Positions 25,061 through 33,988 of a stretch of DNA of 64,000 nucleotides are shown in pieces; positions within the stretch are counted from its first letter, which is position 1, and the number at the start of each line of letters is the position of its first letter. Made by a program: the position numbers and the translations under genes. Source of the DNA: Streptomyces noursei (GTDB lineage: Bacteria > Actinomycetota > Actinomycetes > Streptomycetales > Streptomycetaceae); assembly GCF_016917755.1 (NCBI RefSeq), contig NZ_CP070326.1:7316001-7380000 (forward strand), written 5' to 3'. The notes beneath the pieces were generated by a model. That model saw nothing but the letters and a program-made list of their open reading frames with translations, was not told the DNA's origin and made no database searches.

Positions 25061-25357
25061 ATGATCGACGTACAGGAGGCGGAGGGAATCCTGGCCGGCC
25101 GGCGCTGGACGGCCGGTGAACTGCAACGGCTCACCGCGCGGTTGAAGGACTCCCTGACCGTCGTCCGCCGGGTCGCCGAGAGCCGAGGAGCCGGACTTCC
25201 CGTGCCCGACGACTACCCGGCCGATCCCGGCGAACCCCGGCGGCAGGGAGCTGCGTCCTCTCGGGTCCTAGGGCGCGTCCGGTCCGACGAGTCCATCCCT
25301 GGGTGCGAGCCCAGCGGGACAGCGCCCCGGCCTCGACTTCGGACCGGTCAGCCCTGA
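25061..25357 (+). CDS. Hypothetical small protein
   Basis: A 98-aa ORF starting MIDVQEAEGILAGRRW, with a helical first half (GELQRLTARLKDSLTVVRRV) and a disordered Pro/Arg tail. The ribosome site is weak and the 3' end overlaps the convergent SH3-like gene by ten bases. It could be the tail of a gene cut off by the IS5-type fragment. No family recognised. Confidence 0.3.
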   Translation: MIDVQEAEGILAGRRWTAGELQRLTARLKDSLTVVRRVAESRGAGLPVPDDYPADPGEPRRQGAASSRVLGRVRSDESIPGCEPSGTAPRPRLRTGQP

Positions 25358-25677
25358 AGGTAGCCGCCCCATATCCAGCCTGTCGTGTGGCCGTCCGAGC
25401 CCCCGTACCCCCACCACCAGCGGTGGCCGTCGCGGCCGGGCCTGCTGCACTGGACCGTGAACTGCGTCCACGCATGGCCGATGACCTTGGAGTCGACGTA
25501 GGGCTCTTCGTGTATGGCGGCGGAGATGTCAGAGACGGAGACCGTACGGTTCCGGTCGTCCCGTGTGCAGTCCACAGAGCCGTCCGCCGAGGCGGTCGGG
25601 GCGGTGGCGGCCAGAGAGCCGAGGGCCACGGCCGCTGTGGTGGCGGCCATGGCCGCTGACTTCATGAGCTTGTGCAT
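25348..25677 (-). CDS. Small secreted SH3-like protein
   Basis: 109 aa from the ATG at MHKLMKSAAMAATT, preceded by AAAGGAAGAAA. A signal peptide is cleaved near TASADGS. The mature region (VSVSDISAAIHEEPYVDSKV, HAWTQFTVQC, GGSDGHTTGWIWGGYLQG) follows the layout of small actinomycete SH3-type domains, with two cysteines that could form a disulfide and a Trp-rich turn (RWWWGYGG). It probably stays outside the cell or in the wall. It is first of two neighbouring secreted-protein genes on this strand. Confidence 0.75.
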   Translation of the reverse strand: MHKLMKSAAMAATTAAVALGSLAATAPTASADGSVDCTRDDRNRTVSVSDISAAIHEEPYVDSKVIGHAWTQFTVQCSRPGRDGHRWWWGYGGSDGHTTGWIWGGYLQG

Positions 25678-25782
25678 TTTCTTCCTTTGTGGCGGTTTCC
25701 CGGCAGTGGTGGGTGATTGCCTGGTGAAGGATCGGTACCCGGCGGCAACGGACGTCACCAAGTGCCTGTCCCGCCCGACCGT

Positions 25783-26301
25783 TCAGTTCTGCGCGGTCGC
25801 GGTCTGGCTCACGTACTTGGGGGTGTTGCCCTTCCAGGCCATGGCGACGAAGTTGATGCTCCGGCCCTCCTTCATCTCACGGGAGAAGTCGCACGCCGTC
25901 CAGCCCGCGGCGCTGCCCTCGCCATCCCTGCACTCGAAGATGGTTTGCGTGTTGCCGCCGTACAGGGCGCGCATAGTGATGGTCATTCCGTCGGCCATCA
26001 TGTCCTTGACGTAGAAGGTGTCGCCGTCCGGATCGAAACACACTTCGCCGTGGGTGTTCACGCCGCCGCCCGACACCACCCACTGGCAGACCACCGTGTT
26101 GCTCGGCTTCGGCACACCGGAGTCGGCGACGTTCTTGGCGTTCTTGATATGCCAGCCTCCTCCGGCGAGTTGAGCCCTGGCCGGGGAGGTGGAGGCAGTG
26201 GACGCGGTGGTGGCGGGCGCCGCGCATGCCGGTGCGGCCATCAGGCCGAGGGTGAGGGCACCGGCGGCGACGAAGGCTCCGGCTGAGGTGAGAGCGCGCA
26301 T
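25783..26301 (-). CDS. Secreted cysteine-containing protein of unknown function
   Basis: 172 aa from the ATG at MRALTSAGAFVAAGALTL (ribosome site AGGGGGATCA). The signal peptide ends near ACAAPA; a Thr/Ser/Ala linker follows, then a compact domain with four cysteines (VVCQWVV, EVCFDPDGD, FECRDGEG, TACDFSRE) suited to two disulfides. The frame is open for another 300 codons upstream, but that part is antisense to the AraC gene and has no protein character. No family recognised. Confidence 0.78.
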   Translation of the reverse strand: MRALTSAGAFVAAGALTLGLMAAPACAAPATTASTASTSPARAQLAGGGWHIKNAKNVADSGVPKPSNTVVCQWVVSGGGVNTHGEVCFDPDGDTFYVKDMMADGMTITMRALYGGNTQTIFECRDGEGSAAGWTACDFSREMKEGRSINFVAMAWKGNTPKYVSQTATAQN

Positions 26302-26396
26302 TGATCCCCCTGAGGATGAGCTGATGTCCCTCCAGGATGTCGGAATGCGGCCGGTGCGTCGTGAGTGCTGAGTGCACAACCGTGTTGGCGCCGAGT

Positions 26397-27374
26397 TCAC
26401 TTGTGGCCGTGGATTGCCTGATGTCGATGTTCCTTGGGTGTGGTTCCGTAGGCGGCGCGGTAGGCGCGGCTGAAGTCGGTTGCCCGGGGGTATCCCCAGC
26501 GGGTGGCGATGGCATGGATGGGGATGGCGTGGAGCGCCGGGTCGGTGAGGTCGCGACGGGCCGCCTTCAGGCGTTGGTGGCGGATGCACGCGGCGACTGT
26601 GGCGTCCTCGTCCTGGAAGAGCCGATGCAGATAGCTGGTGGAGATGTGGTGTGCCGCGGCGATCGAGGCCGGGGTGAGGTGCGGGTCGTGCAGGTGCTCC
26701 CGGATGAACGCCTGGATGCGCAAGGTGAGGGTGCGTCGGTGGGTCTCCGGGGGGAGGCAGTCGCCTGCTTCGAGCAGGTGGGCGAAGAGCGCCGTCGTCA
26801 GATCGGCCAGGACAGCGCCCAGTCGGGAGCCGTCTGTGGGCTGGTAGGAGGCGGTGTCGTCGGTGAGTTGAGTGAGGAACCCTGCCAGCAGGGCGCCCAT
26901 CCCCTCCCGGCCCGAGACCGGCGTCCCGACTATCCGGTGGGCCATGTCGCGTGGTAGCGACACCAGGGCCTTGGGGATCTCCAGCGCCACTGTCGTGACC
27001 GGGGCCCCGCTGCTGTGGACGTCGTTCGGCAGCGAGGAAGAGTTGATGAACACGTCGTACGGCTTGTACTGGGTTTCCCGGTGCCGCCACACGCCCGCCC
27101 CGCTCCCGCGTACGACGAGTGACAGGTGGTACGCCTCGGGGTCGGACTGCCGGATCAGCTTCGGCGTGCGCCGGAACACCAGCGGCTGGAACGTGGCGGA
27201 CCACACGGTGACGGTACCGAGGTCCAGCACGCGCTGGGAAGCCCGGAAATCGTCGGCGTGGTCGCTGCGCAGTTCCATGGGGGCGTGGGTACGCCCCAGA
27301 AGCTCGGCCCAGTAGTCGAACCGGTCCGCCGCCGGCACATCGTCACTACGGAACACCTTCTCGTCCAACAACAC
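26397..27374 (-). CDS. AraC-family transcriptional regulator
   Basis: 325 aa. The N-terminal half is the AraC-like ligand-binding domain found in actinomycete regulators (DRFDYWAELLGRTHAPMEL, YHLSLVVRGSG, HRETQYKPYDVFINSS). The C-terminal 100 residues are a double helix-turn-helix (TPASIAAAHHISTSYLHRLF, then ATRWGYPRATDFSRAYRAAY with the G-T-T-P-K-E end). The GTG start follows AGGGAACGAGT. It lies 95 bases upstream of the secreted-protein gene on the same strand, so control of that gene is plausible. Confidence 0.92.
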   Translation of the reverse strand: MLLDEKVFRSDDVPAADRFDYWAELLGRTHAPMELRSDHADDFRASQRVLDLGTVTVWSATFQPLVFRRTPKLIRQSDPEAYHLSLVVRGSGAGVWRHRETQYKPYDVFINSSSLPNDVHSSGAPVTTVALEIPKALVSLPRDMAHRIVGTPVSGREGMGALLAGFLTQLTDDTASYQPTDGSRLGAVLADLTTALFAHLLEAGDCLPPETHRRTLTLRIQAFIREHLHDPHLTPASIAAAHHISTSYLHRLFQDEDATVAACIRHQRLKAARRDLTDPALHAIPIHAIATRWGYPRATDFSRAYRAAYGTTPKEHRHQAIHGHK

Positions 27375-28890
27375 TCGTTCCCTATTTCTGAAAACCGTGG
27401 GTCACGGGCTCACCCGGCAGTACGCCGTGTCCTGGTCGACTCGGTTCCATGCCGTGACCGCCGGGAGCATGGAATGGAACGCCCGCAGTCGCAGTTCCTC
27501 ACCGAGCCCGCTCCGGGCCCGAGAGACGGCACACCGCCCTACTGGCGCAACAAGAGAAGTGGCCAGTCACACGACGCATCGGACACATCCCAGATGTGTT
27601 GTCCGGCCCGAACTTGGCACCCGGACCCTCCTGCCAAGACCTCAGCCGGTCCGCTCGAAGCGATCGGCAACGCGGCAGCCACCGCATCGAGTCACGGCCC
27701 GGCCCATCAGTTCCGCAGCCGGCCCGCGAACTGCCCGCAGGTCAGTGGCCGGCGGTGCTCGAACCCGACAGCCCCAACACCGCCGTGAACGTCCCCGGCG
27801 TGAACGCCACCGACCCCTGCAGCGCCCACACCGCGGCAGCGCCGCGCCCATACTCACGATGCAGAACCACTGCCTGAGCAGTGGTCCCCACCCCGATATC
27901 CGTTGCCGTCTGAAGCATGCCCCCATCCTTGGCACACGGGATGCGACGATCGATCCTGCCCACCCCCGGATCCAAGGTTCGGGAAACCGCACCCCGTCGC
28001 CGGCAACGGGTGTCTCCAACCAGCCCCACCACAGAGCCGCTGACCCCACGGCCCCTCACCGCCGCAGGCATGCTCCCAGTCCAGTCCGGAGCAGACCGGT
28101 CAGCATTCGCCGCGTGGGAGGACGACGTGCCAGCAGGGGCCGCGCGAACAACGGTGGATCACCCCACCTCGATCCTCAGCGGTAGGGCCTAACCAACGGT
28201 GAATCTGATGATCGAGGAGACGCCGAAGATGGCCGAGACCGTCCAACCCCGGCTCTGCGGCAGTGACCACGATGGTGGGCATGCTCGTGGCCGCCGGAAT
28301 GAAGCGAGTGCCGCGGCTCCGACCTGTCGTGCTCCCCACGAAACGGTAACGGCCACCCGGTCACGGCCCGCCTGCCGCTGGCGCCCGATGGGAGAAGTGC
28401 AGCCTGACTCACCCGAACCGAACAACGAGCTACGCTCTGATTGACCTTGACGAGAGGCGATCTGTTCGATTCTCGGGTTACGGGATCAGGGGCGTCGTCC
28501 CTCTCAAAGCATCTGTGGTGCTCACCCCAACGCATCCACCGTTCGATCTTGATGAGAGCTCGGCCGCTCGGCCGCTCCGCCGCAATGCCGTTCCCGGATC
28601 CCGGCTGGGAACGTGGTGGGAACGTCAGGGCGGAGACGGCCCGAGAAGGATCGTGAAGGATCTGGGTCGGCTTCGCCTCGTTGCCCTTCTGGCCTGCGGA
28701 AATGGGTGACTGTCGAGGTGGATCGAGATGGACTGATCGTCCAAGGGGCATGTTATTGAATGGACGATCGGGCGATCGATTCCCGGCGGCCGGGCGCCTA
28801 GGTTCACACCACCGCGGAGTCCGCAGTTCCCCGGCGGCCTCCCGCGGTGTCATCCGCGCACACCCCGTCGCCACGTCCGAGGAGTAACCC
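27375..28890. other. 1.5-kb gene-poor stretch ending the accessory block
   Basis: Only one weak small ORF (27742-27918, listed) is supportable here. Other ORFs on both strands are Arg/Pro-rich translations without starts, domains or ribosome sites. The segment 28430-28620 is less GC-rich. The last 100 bases before 28891 should hold the permease promoter. No second copy of the tRNA fragment was found here by eye. Confidence 0.5.
27742..27918 (-). CDS. Possible small protein
   Basis: A 58-codon ORF beginning MLQTATDIGVGTTAQAVVLH with GGATGGGGGC before its ATG and a hydrophobic, Gly/Ser-rich end (TFTAVLGLSGSSTAGH). The sequence looks more protein-like than its surroundings, but I recognise no family and there is no operon support. 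Confidence 0.28.
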   Translation of the reverse strand: MLQTATDIGVGTTAQAVVLHREYGRGAAAVWALQGSVAFTPGTFTAVLGLSGSSTAGH

Positions 28891-30384
28891 ATGGATCCCA
28901 CGGCACCCGTGGAAGGCACGAGCGAGGGGCGAGGCTCCCGCGTGATCGAGGTCCGCTCCATCGACTACGTACCCGTCCGCGAGCGGCACGGGAAGGTGTG
29001 GCACCAGGGTCCCTTCTGGTTCACCGGCAACTTCGTGCTGACCACGATGGTCACCGGCTTCCTCGGCCCGGCCCTCGGCCTGAGCCTGCCCGCCTCCGTG
29101 GCGGCGGTCGTCCTCGGCGCCTGCTTCGGCACCTTCTTCATGGCCTTCCACGCCAACCAGGGCCCGCGGATGGGGCTGCCGCAGATGATCCAGTCGCGGG
29201 CCCAGTTCGGCATCCGCGGCGCGATCGTCCCGTTCGCGGCGGTGGTCTTCGTCTACGTCGGCTTCAACGTCTTCAACGTCGTCCTGGCCGCGCAGGGCCT
29301 GCGCACCGTCTTCCCCGGCGGCACCACGCTCTGGTACGTGCTGATCATCGGCGTCGCCCTCGTGCTCGCCGTCGTCGGCCACGACCTGCTGCACCTCGTC
29401 CAGCGCTGGCTCACCTACGTGCTGATCGCGGTCTTCGGCGTGCTGACCGTCGGCGCGCTGATCCAGTTGGACCCGCACTCCGCGGCCGCCGCCGGGCACG
29501 CCGCGCACGGCTCCTGGACGTCGTTCCTGGTCGTCTTCTCCGCCGCGGCCGGCTACCAGATCAGCTACGCCGTCTACGTCTCGGACTACTCCCGCTACCT
29601 GCCCCGCGACGTCTCCGCGCGCAAGGTCATCTGGTGGACCTACGCGGGTGCGGCCGGCTCCGCCGCCTGGCTGATGTCGCTGGGCGCGCTGCTCGCCTCG
29701 GCGCTGCCGCACCCGGACGCGATCAGCGGCATCCGTCAGGTCGGCAACGCGATCATCCCCGGCTTCGGCACCTTCGCGGTGGTCGTCTCCTCCGTCGCCC
29801 TGGTCGGCATCATGGCCGTCAACGCCTACGGCGCGATGCTCACCACCACCAGCGCGATCGACGCCTTCCGCGCGGTCAAGCCGACCGTCCGGATCCGGAT
29901 CGCCGGCATCGTGGCCATCGGCCTGATCGTCTTCACCGTGGCGATGCTGCTCCCGGAGAACTACCTGGAGAGCTTCAACACCTTCGTGCTGATGATGCTC
30001 TACTTCCTGATCCCGTGGACGGCGGTCAACCTGGTCGACTTCTACTGGGTCCGGCGCGGTCACTACGCGGTCACCGCGATCTTCGACCCGGCCGGCATCT
30101 ACGGCCGCTGGTCCTGGCGCGGCATCGCCGCCTACGCCGCGGGCTTCGTCGCGATGATCCCGTTCTTCTCCACGTCCTTCTACACGGGCCCGGTGACCGA
30201 GGCGCTGGGCGGTGCGGACCTGGCCTTCGTCCCCGGCCTGCTGGTCGGCGGCGGCCTGTACTACCTGCTCAGCCGCAACCTCGACCGGGCGGCGGAGGCG
30301 GCGGCGGTCGCCGAGAGCGAGCGCGAGCTGGAGGGGGTCGACGGGGCGGGGACGGTCACCGCGGCCTCGCCCACGCCCGCCTGA
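28891..30384 (+). CDS. NCS1-family nucleobase permease (CodB-like)
   Basis: Integral membrane transporter of the purine/cytosine/allantoin/hydantoin class, 497 aa with about twelve helices. Family marks are SIDYVPVRERHGKVWHQGPF before helix 1, the N-F/G-P region in NFVLTTMVTGFLGPALG, GPRMGLPQMIQSRAQFG, YQISYAVYVSDYSRYLP and IPWTAVNLVDFYWVRRGHY. The ATG follows GAGGAGTAACCC. The substrate is not decidable. PucR regulators often sit beside such permeases; the one ending the conserved block at 13-14.8 kb may be its separated partner. Confidence 0.93.
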   Translation: MDPTAPVEGTSEGRGSRVIEVRSIDYVPVRERHGKVWHQGPFWFTGNFVLTTMVTGFLGPALGLSLPASVAAVVLGACFGTFFMAFHANQGPRMGLPQMIQSRAQFGIRGAIVPFAAVVFVYVGFNVFNVVLAAQGLRTVFPGGTTLWYVLIIGVALVLAVVGHDLLHLVQRWLTYVLIAVFGVLTVGALIQLDPHSAAAAGHAAHGSWTSFLVVFSAAAGYQISYAVYVSDYSRYLPRDVSARKVIWWTYAGAAGSAAWLMSLGALLASALPHPDAISGIRQVGNAIIPGFGTFAVVVSSVALVGIMAVNAYGAMLTTTSAIDAFRAVKPTVRIRIAGIVAIGLIVFTVAMLLPENYLESFNTFVLMMLYFLIPWTAVNLVDFYWVRRGHYAVTAIFDPAGIYGRWSWRGIAAYAAGFVAMIPFFSTSFYTGPVTEALGGADLAFVPGLLVGGGLYYLLSRNLDRAAEAAAVAESERELEGVDGAGTVTAASPTPA

Positions 30385-30455
30385 CCCGCGGGGCGGCGCG
30401 GGCCGCCCGGGGGTGCCGCCTACCAGCGGATGAGCCGCCCCATTCCTCCCGCTAT

Positions 30456-30490
30456 GGTCGGTCGGTAGGGACACGTCCCACCGACCGACC
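30456..30490. promoter_or_regulatory. Long inverted repeat before the DJ-1/PfpI gene
   Basis: GGTCGGTCGGT and its exact complement flank an inner GGG-ACACG-TCCC hairpin. It lies 60 bases upstream of the next start, 72 bases past the permease stop. It could be the permease terminator or an operator; sequence alone cannot say. Confidence 0.5.
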
Positions 30491-30549
30491 GGCGGTTTCC
30501 GGCCCCGTCCGGCCATCCGGCCGCCCGGATGAAGGGAAGTGAGCGCACC

Positions 30550-31083
30550 ATGCAGGTGGCGTTTCTGGTGGCCCCCGCGGGCACCGAACAGATCGAGCTG
30601 ACCGAGCCCTGGCAGGCGGTCCTCGCCGCGGGCGGCACCCCCACGCTGATCTCCACCCGGTCGGGCCGGATCCAGGCGTTCCACCACCTCGACAAGGCCG
30701 ACACCTTCCCCGTCGACCTGACCGTGGACGCGGCGTCGGTCGCCGACTTCGACGCCCTGGTCCTCCCCGGCGGCGTGGCCAACCCCGACGCCCTCCGGCT
30801 CGACAAGGGTGCCATCTCCCTCATCGCGTCCTTCTTCGAGACCGGCAAACCGGTCGCGGCCATCTGCCACGCGCCCTGGACCCTGATCGAGGCCGACATG
30901 GTCCGCGGCCGCACCCTCACCTCCTGGCCCAGCCTGCGCACCGACATCCGCAACGCGGGCGGCACCTGGGTCGACAAACAGGTCGTCGTCTGCACCCAGG
31001 CCGCCAACACCCTCGTCACCAGCCGCAAACCCGCCGACCTGCCCGCCTTCTGCAAGGCCATGGCCGAGGAGTTCGCCCGCTGA
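30550..31083 (+). CDS. DJ-1/PfpI family protein
   Basis: 177-aa class-I glutamine-amidotransferase-like fold, related to PfpI/YhbO. The nucleophile elbow AAICHAPWTLIEADMV carries the catalytic Cys followed by His; FDALVLPGGVANPDALR gives the preceding acidic/glycine loop. Family members act as chaperones, peptidases or deglycases; the activity here is unassigned. I took the ATG at MQVAFLVAPAG, where homology starts; an ATG seven codons earlier in the same frame is possible but it contains the likely ribosome site. Confidence 0.92.
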   Translation: MQVAFLVAPAGTEQIELTEPWQAVLAAGGTPTLISTRSGRIQAFHHLDKADTFPVDLTVDAASVADFDALVLPGGVANPDALRLDKGAISLIASFFETGKPVAAICHAPWTLIEADMVRGRTLTSWPSLRTDIRNAGGTWVDKQVVVCTQAANTLVTSRKPADLPAFCKAMAEEFAR

Positions 31084-31110
31084 ACGGCTGAAGCGCGCAG
31101 AACCGTTGAA

Positions 31111-31142
31111 CGGCACAGCGGCACAGCGGCACAGCGGCACAG
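31111..31142. repeat. Four tandem copies of an 8-bp unit
   Basis: CGGCACAG repeats four times perfectly, with a partial fifth copy, in the 278-base space between the DJ-1 gene and treZ. It is non-coding on both strands as far as I can see and otherwise featureless. Confidence 0.85.
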
Positions 31143-31361
31143 CGGCAGAACTGCACGACCAGAACGGCTGGGCGGCAGAACCACTCAAGCGCTGAACCGC
31201 TCGCCGGCGGCGCGCCCCCGGGTCACGGCGGCCCGGGGCCCGTCGCCCCTCACGCCGGTCCGTGGACGCCGGGCCGGCAGCCCGGCGCCGCCGCCCGGCC
31301 GACCGCGGAACATCCCCACCCCGCACCGGCGTTGTGGCCCAACAGGGGGCGCGCCCACCCC

Positions 31362-33185
31362 CTAGGGAACATCCCCCACCCCATCCGCCGCCCCGTCCCC
31401 CACCAACACCACCGCCGCTTCCGCCGGCAGGTGCAGTGTCCCGTCGGCCTCCGGGTGCAGCGGGCGCGGCCAGCCCGCCACCGCTTCGAAGCGGGATGCC
31501 CCGGCGGGGCCCACCGGGATGGTTGACGTGCCCTCAGAGGCGAGGTTGACGGCCAGGTGTACGGGGCCGCGGCGGAGGAGGAGCCAGCGGGCGGACGCGT
31601 CGTGGGTGAGGCGGGTGCGGGACGGGTCGGGGTCGGTCAGCGCGGGATGGGTGCGGCGGAGGGTGAGGAGGGTGCGGTACCAGGACAGCAGGGCGGCGTG
31701 CGGCTCGGCGGAGGGTTCGGCCCAGTCCAGGACGCAGCGGTCGCGGGTGGCCGGGTCCTGCGGGTCCGGCCAGTCGGCGTCGAGCCCGTCCCCGTGCGCC
31801 GCGCCGCCCTCCTGCGCGGCGAACTCGCGTCGTCGGCCCGCCCGTACGGCCTCCGCAAGCTCCGGGTCCGGGTGGTCGGTGAAGTACTGCCAGGGGGTGC
31901 GTGCGCCCCACTCCTCGCCCATGAACAGCATCGGGGTGAAGGGGGAGCAGAGGACCAGCGCGGCGGCGCAGGCGAGCAGGCCGGGGGAGAGCGCCGCGGT
32001 GAGCCGGTCGCCGTGGGCGCGGTTGCCGATCTGGTCGTGGGTCTGGGCGTAGGCGAGCAGCCGGTGCGGCGGGGTCGTGCGCAGGTCGAGCGGTGCGCCG
32101 TGGCGGCGGCCGCGGAAGCTGGAGTGGCCACCGTCGTGGAAGAAGCCGCCGGTCAGGGTCTTGGCGAGGGCGGCCAGCGGGGCGCGCGCGAAGTCGGCGT
32201 AGTAGCCGTGGGACTCGCCGGTCAGCGCGGTGTGCAGGGCGTGGTGGAAGTCGTCGTTCCACTGGGCGTGCAGGCCGAGGCCGCCGCTGGCCCGCGGCGC
32301 CGTGGTGCGCGGGTCGTTGCGGTCGGACTCGGCGATCAGGAACAGCGGGCGGCGCAGCTGGGCGGCGAGCGCGTCCACGGCGGCGGAGAGTTCGGCCAGG
32401 AAGTGCTGGGCGCGGTCGTCGTGCAGGGCGTGCACGGCGTCCAGCCGCAGTCCGTCGATGCGGTAGTCGCGCAGCCAGCCCAGCGCGCTCCCGATGAGAT
32501 AGCCGCGGACCTCGTCGGAACCGGGGGCGTCGAGGTTGACCGCGGCCCCCCAGGGCGTGTGGTGGGCGTCGGTGAAGTACGGGCCGAACTCGGGGAGGTG
32601 GTTGCCCGACGGGCCGAGGTGGTTGTGGACCACGTCGAGCACGACCCCGAGGCCGTGGCCGTGCGCGGCGTCCACGAACCGCTTGAGCCCGTCGGGCCCG
32701 CCGTACGGCTCGTGCACCGCCCAGGGCGCGATCCCGTCGTACCCCCAGCCGTGGGTGCCGGGGAACGGGCAGACCGGCATCAAGGAGATGTGGGTGATGC
32801 CGAGGTCGGCGAGGTGGCCCAGGCGGGCCGCCGCGGCGTCGAAGGTGCCTTCGGGCGTGTACGTCCCGATGTGCAGCTCGTAGAGGACCGCGCCGGGCAG
32901 CGGACGGCCGGGCCAGGGGTGCCGCCAGGCGAACCCGGCGTGCTCGACGACCGCGCCGGGTCCGCCGGGGCCCTCCGGCAGCCGGGCGGCGCGCGGGTCG
33001 GGCCGCGGCGGGCCGTCGTCGAGCCGGAAGGCGTAGCGGTCGCCGTCGCGGGCCGGCGCGTCGGCGCGCCACCAGCCGGGGCGTCCGGGGGCGGGCTCCA
33101 GCGGGACCGGGGGCTCGTCGGACCGGTCGCCGGCCCACTGGAGGGCGACCCGTCCGGCACCCGGCGCCCATACCTCGAACAGCAC
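31362..33185 (-). CDS. treZ: Malto-oligosyltrehalose trehalohydrolase
   Basis: Releases free trehalose from malto-oligosyltrehalose, the second step of the TreY/TreZ route from glycogen. 607-aa GH13 enzyme: N-terminal beta domain, then YELHIGTYTPEGTFDAA, DVVHNHLGPSGNHLPEFGPY, the nucleophile Asp in IDGLRLDAVHAL, the acid Glu in LIAESDRND and YAQTHDQIGNRAHGDR. The order and the EFGPYF segment identify TreZ among GH13 enzymes. The ATG at MLFEVWAPGA follows GAAGGAGGACAGCCGTG. TreY and a GlgX/TreX lie further right on the same strand, separated by unrelated genes. Confidence 0.96.
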   Translation of the reverse strand: MLFEVWAPGAGRVALQWAGDRSDEPPVPLEPAPGRPGWWRADAPARDGDRYAFRLDDGPPRPDPRAARLPEGPGGPGAVVEHAGFAWRHPWPGRPLPGAVLYELHIGTYTPEGTFDAAAARLGHLADLGITHISLMPVCPFPGTHGWGYDGIAPWAVHEPYGGPDGLKRFVDAAHGHGLGVVLDVVHNHLGPSGNHLPEFGPYFTDAHHTPWGAAVNLDAPGSDEVRGYLIGSALGWLRDYRIDGLRLDAVHALHDDRAQHFLAELSAAVDALAAQLRRPLFLIAESDRNDPRTTAPRASGGLGLHAQWNDDFHHALHTALTGESHGYYADFARAPLAALAKTLTGGFFHDGGHSSFRGRRHGAPLDLRTTPPHRLLAYAQTHDQIGNRAHGDRLTAALSPGLLACAAALVLCSPFTPMLFMGEEWGARTPWQYFTDHPDPELAEAVRAGRRREFAAQEGGAAHGDGLDADWPDPQDPATRDRCVLDWAEPSAEPHAALLSWYRTLLTLRRTHPALTDPDPSRTRLTHDASARWLLLRRGPVHLAVNLASEGTSTIPVGPAGASRFEAVAGWPRPLHPEADGTLHLPAEAAVVLVGDGAADGVGDVP

Positions 33186-33345
33186 GGCTGTCCTCCTTCG
33201 TCACTGCGGCCCCGGCCGTCCCGACACCAGGCGGCCCCGGTTACCGACGACCAAAGCACGCCGCCGCCGTGGACGGAAGGACGCGGCGCGGCGGGGCACG
33301 GACATCGCCTGGACACCGACTCGCCGCAGGCCGGACAATCACGCT

Positions 33346-33900
33346 ATGACTTCGCTCCAGTTCCCCGCGCGGCCTTCCGACGCCGATCGGGAACGCGCCC
33401 TTGAACTGCTGCGCGACGGTGCGGCGGAGGGACGGTTGTCCCAGGACACCTTCCTGCGCCGGCTGGAACTCGTCCTGACCGCCCAGCAGCACTCCGATCT
33501 CGCGGCCGCCACCGCCGATTTGGAGAGCCGCGGCAAGGTCCAGGGGTTGCTGCTGCGGATGGTCGGCCGGGTGTCGGCGTTCCACATCCGGGTGCGCAGG
33601 GCCTGGCGCACGGAGCGGCTGCCGAAGCTGCTGCTGCCGGAGCCCGGGCCGTTCCCGCTGCTGATCGGGCGGGCCCCGGGCGTCGGCCTGCGGCTCAACC
33701 ACGAGACGGTCTCCCGCAACCACGCCGAGCTGCGCAGCGAGGGCACCGGCTGGATGCTGCGCGACCTCGGTTCCACCAACGGCACCTGCGTCAACGGCCG
33801 CCGGCTGGTGGGCGAGATACCGGTCGGTCCCGGCGACCACATCAGGTTCGGGCAGGTCGACTACGTCCTGACGGAGCGCCAGGCCCCGCCCGAGCGCTGA
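33346..33900 (+). CDS. DUF1707 and FHA domain protein
   Basis: 184 aa. The N-terminal DUF1707 domain (PSDADRERALELLRDGAAEG, LSQDTFLRRLELVLTA) is followed after a basic helix by an FHA domain at about 100-175: LLIGRAPGVGLRLNHETVSR, HAELRS, LRDLGSTNGTCVNGRRL. FHA domains bind phosphothreonine, so a Ser/Thr kinase substrate network is implied. It is intact, unlike the FHA gene at 7.5 kb. It is divergent from treZ and convergent with the dihydrolipoyl dehydrogenase. Confidence 0.93.
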   Translation: MTSLQFPARPSDADRERALELLRDGAAEGRLSQDTFLRRLELVLTAQQHSDLAAATADLESRGKVQGLLLRMVGRVSAFHIRVRRAWRTERLPKLLLPEPGPFPLLIGRAPGVGLRLNHETVSRNHAELRSEGTGWMLRDLGSTNGTCVNGRRLVGEIPVGPGDHIRFGQVDYVLTERQAPPER

Positions 33901-33988
33901 CGAACGCAGCAGGAGCGGGGAAGGGGTGCGGTAGTCGGGCTCCCGGGGGCGGACGACGGAGCGGCAGAGCGGCCCGGTGCGGGTGCGG

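Noticed and set aside
28804..31326. 840-aa minus-strand ORF across the permease and DJ-1 genes
   Set aside because: It is antisense to two clear genes, with biased Asp/Gly/Arg composition typical of third-position GC shadows.
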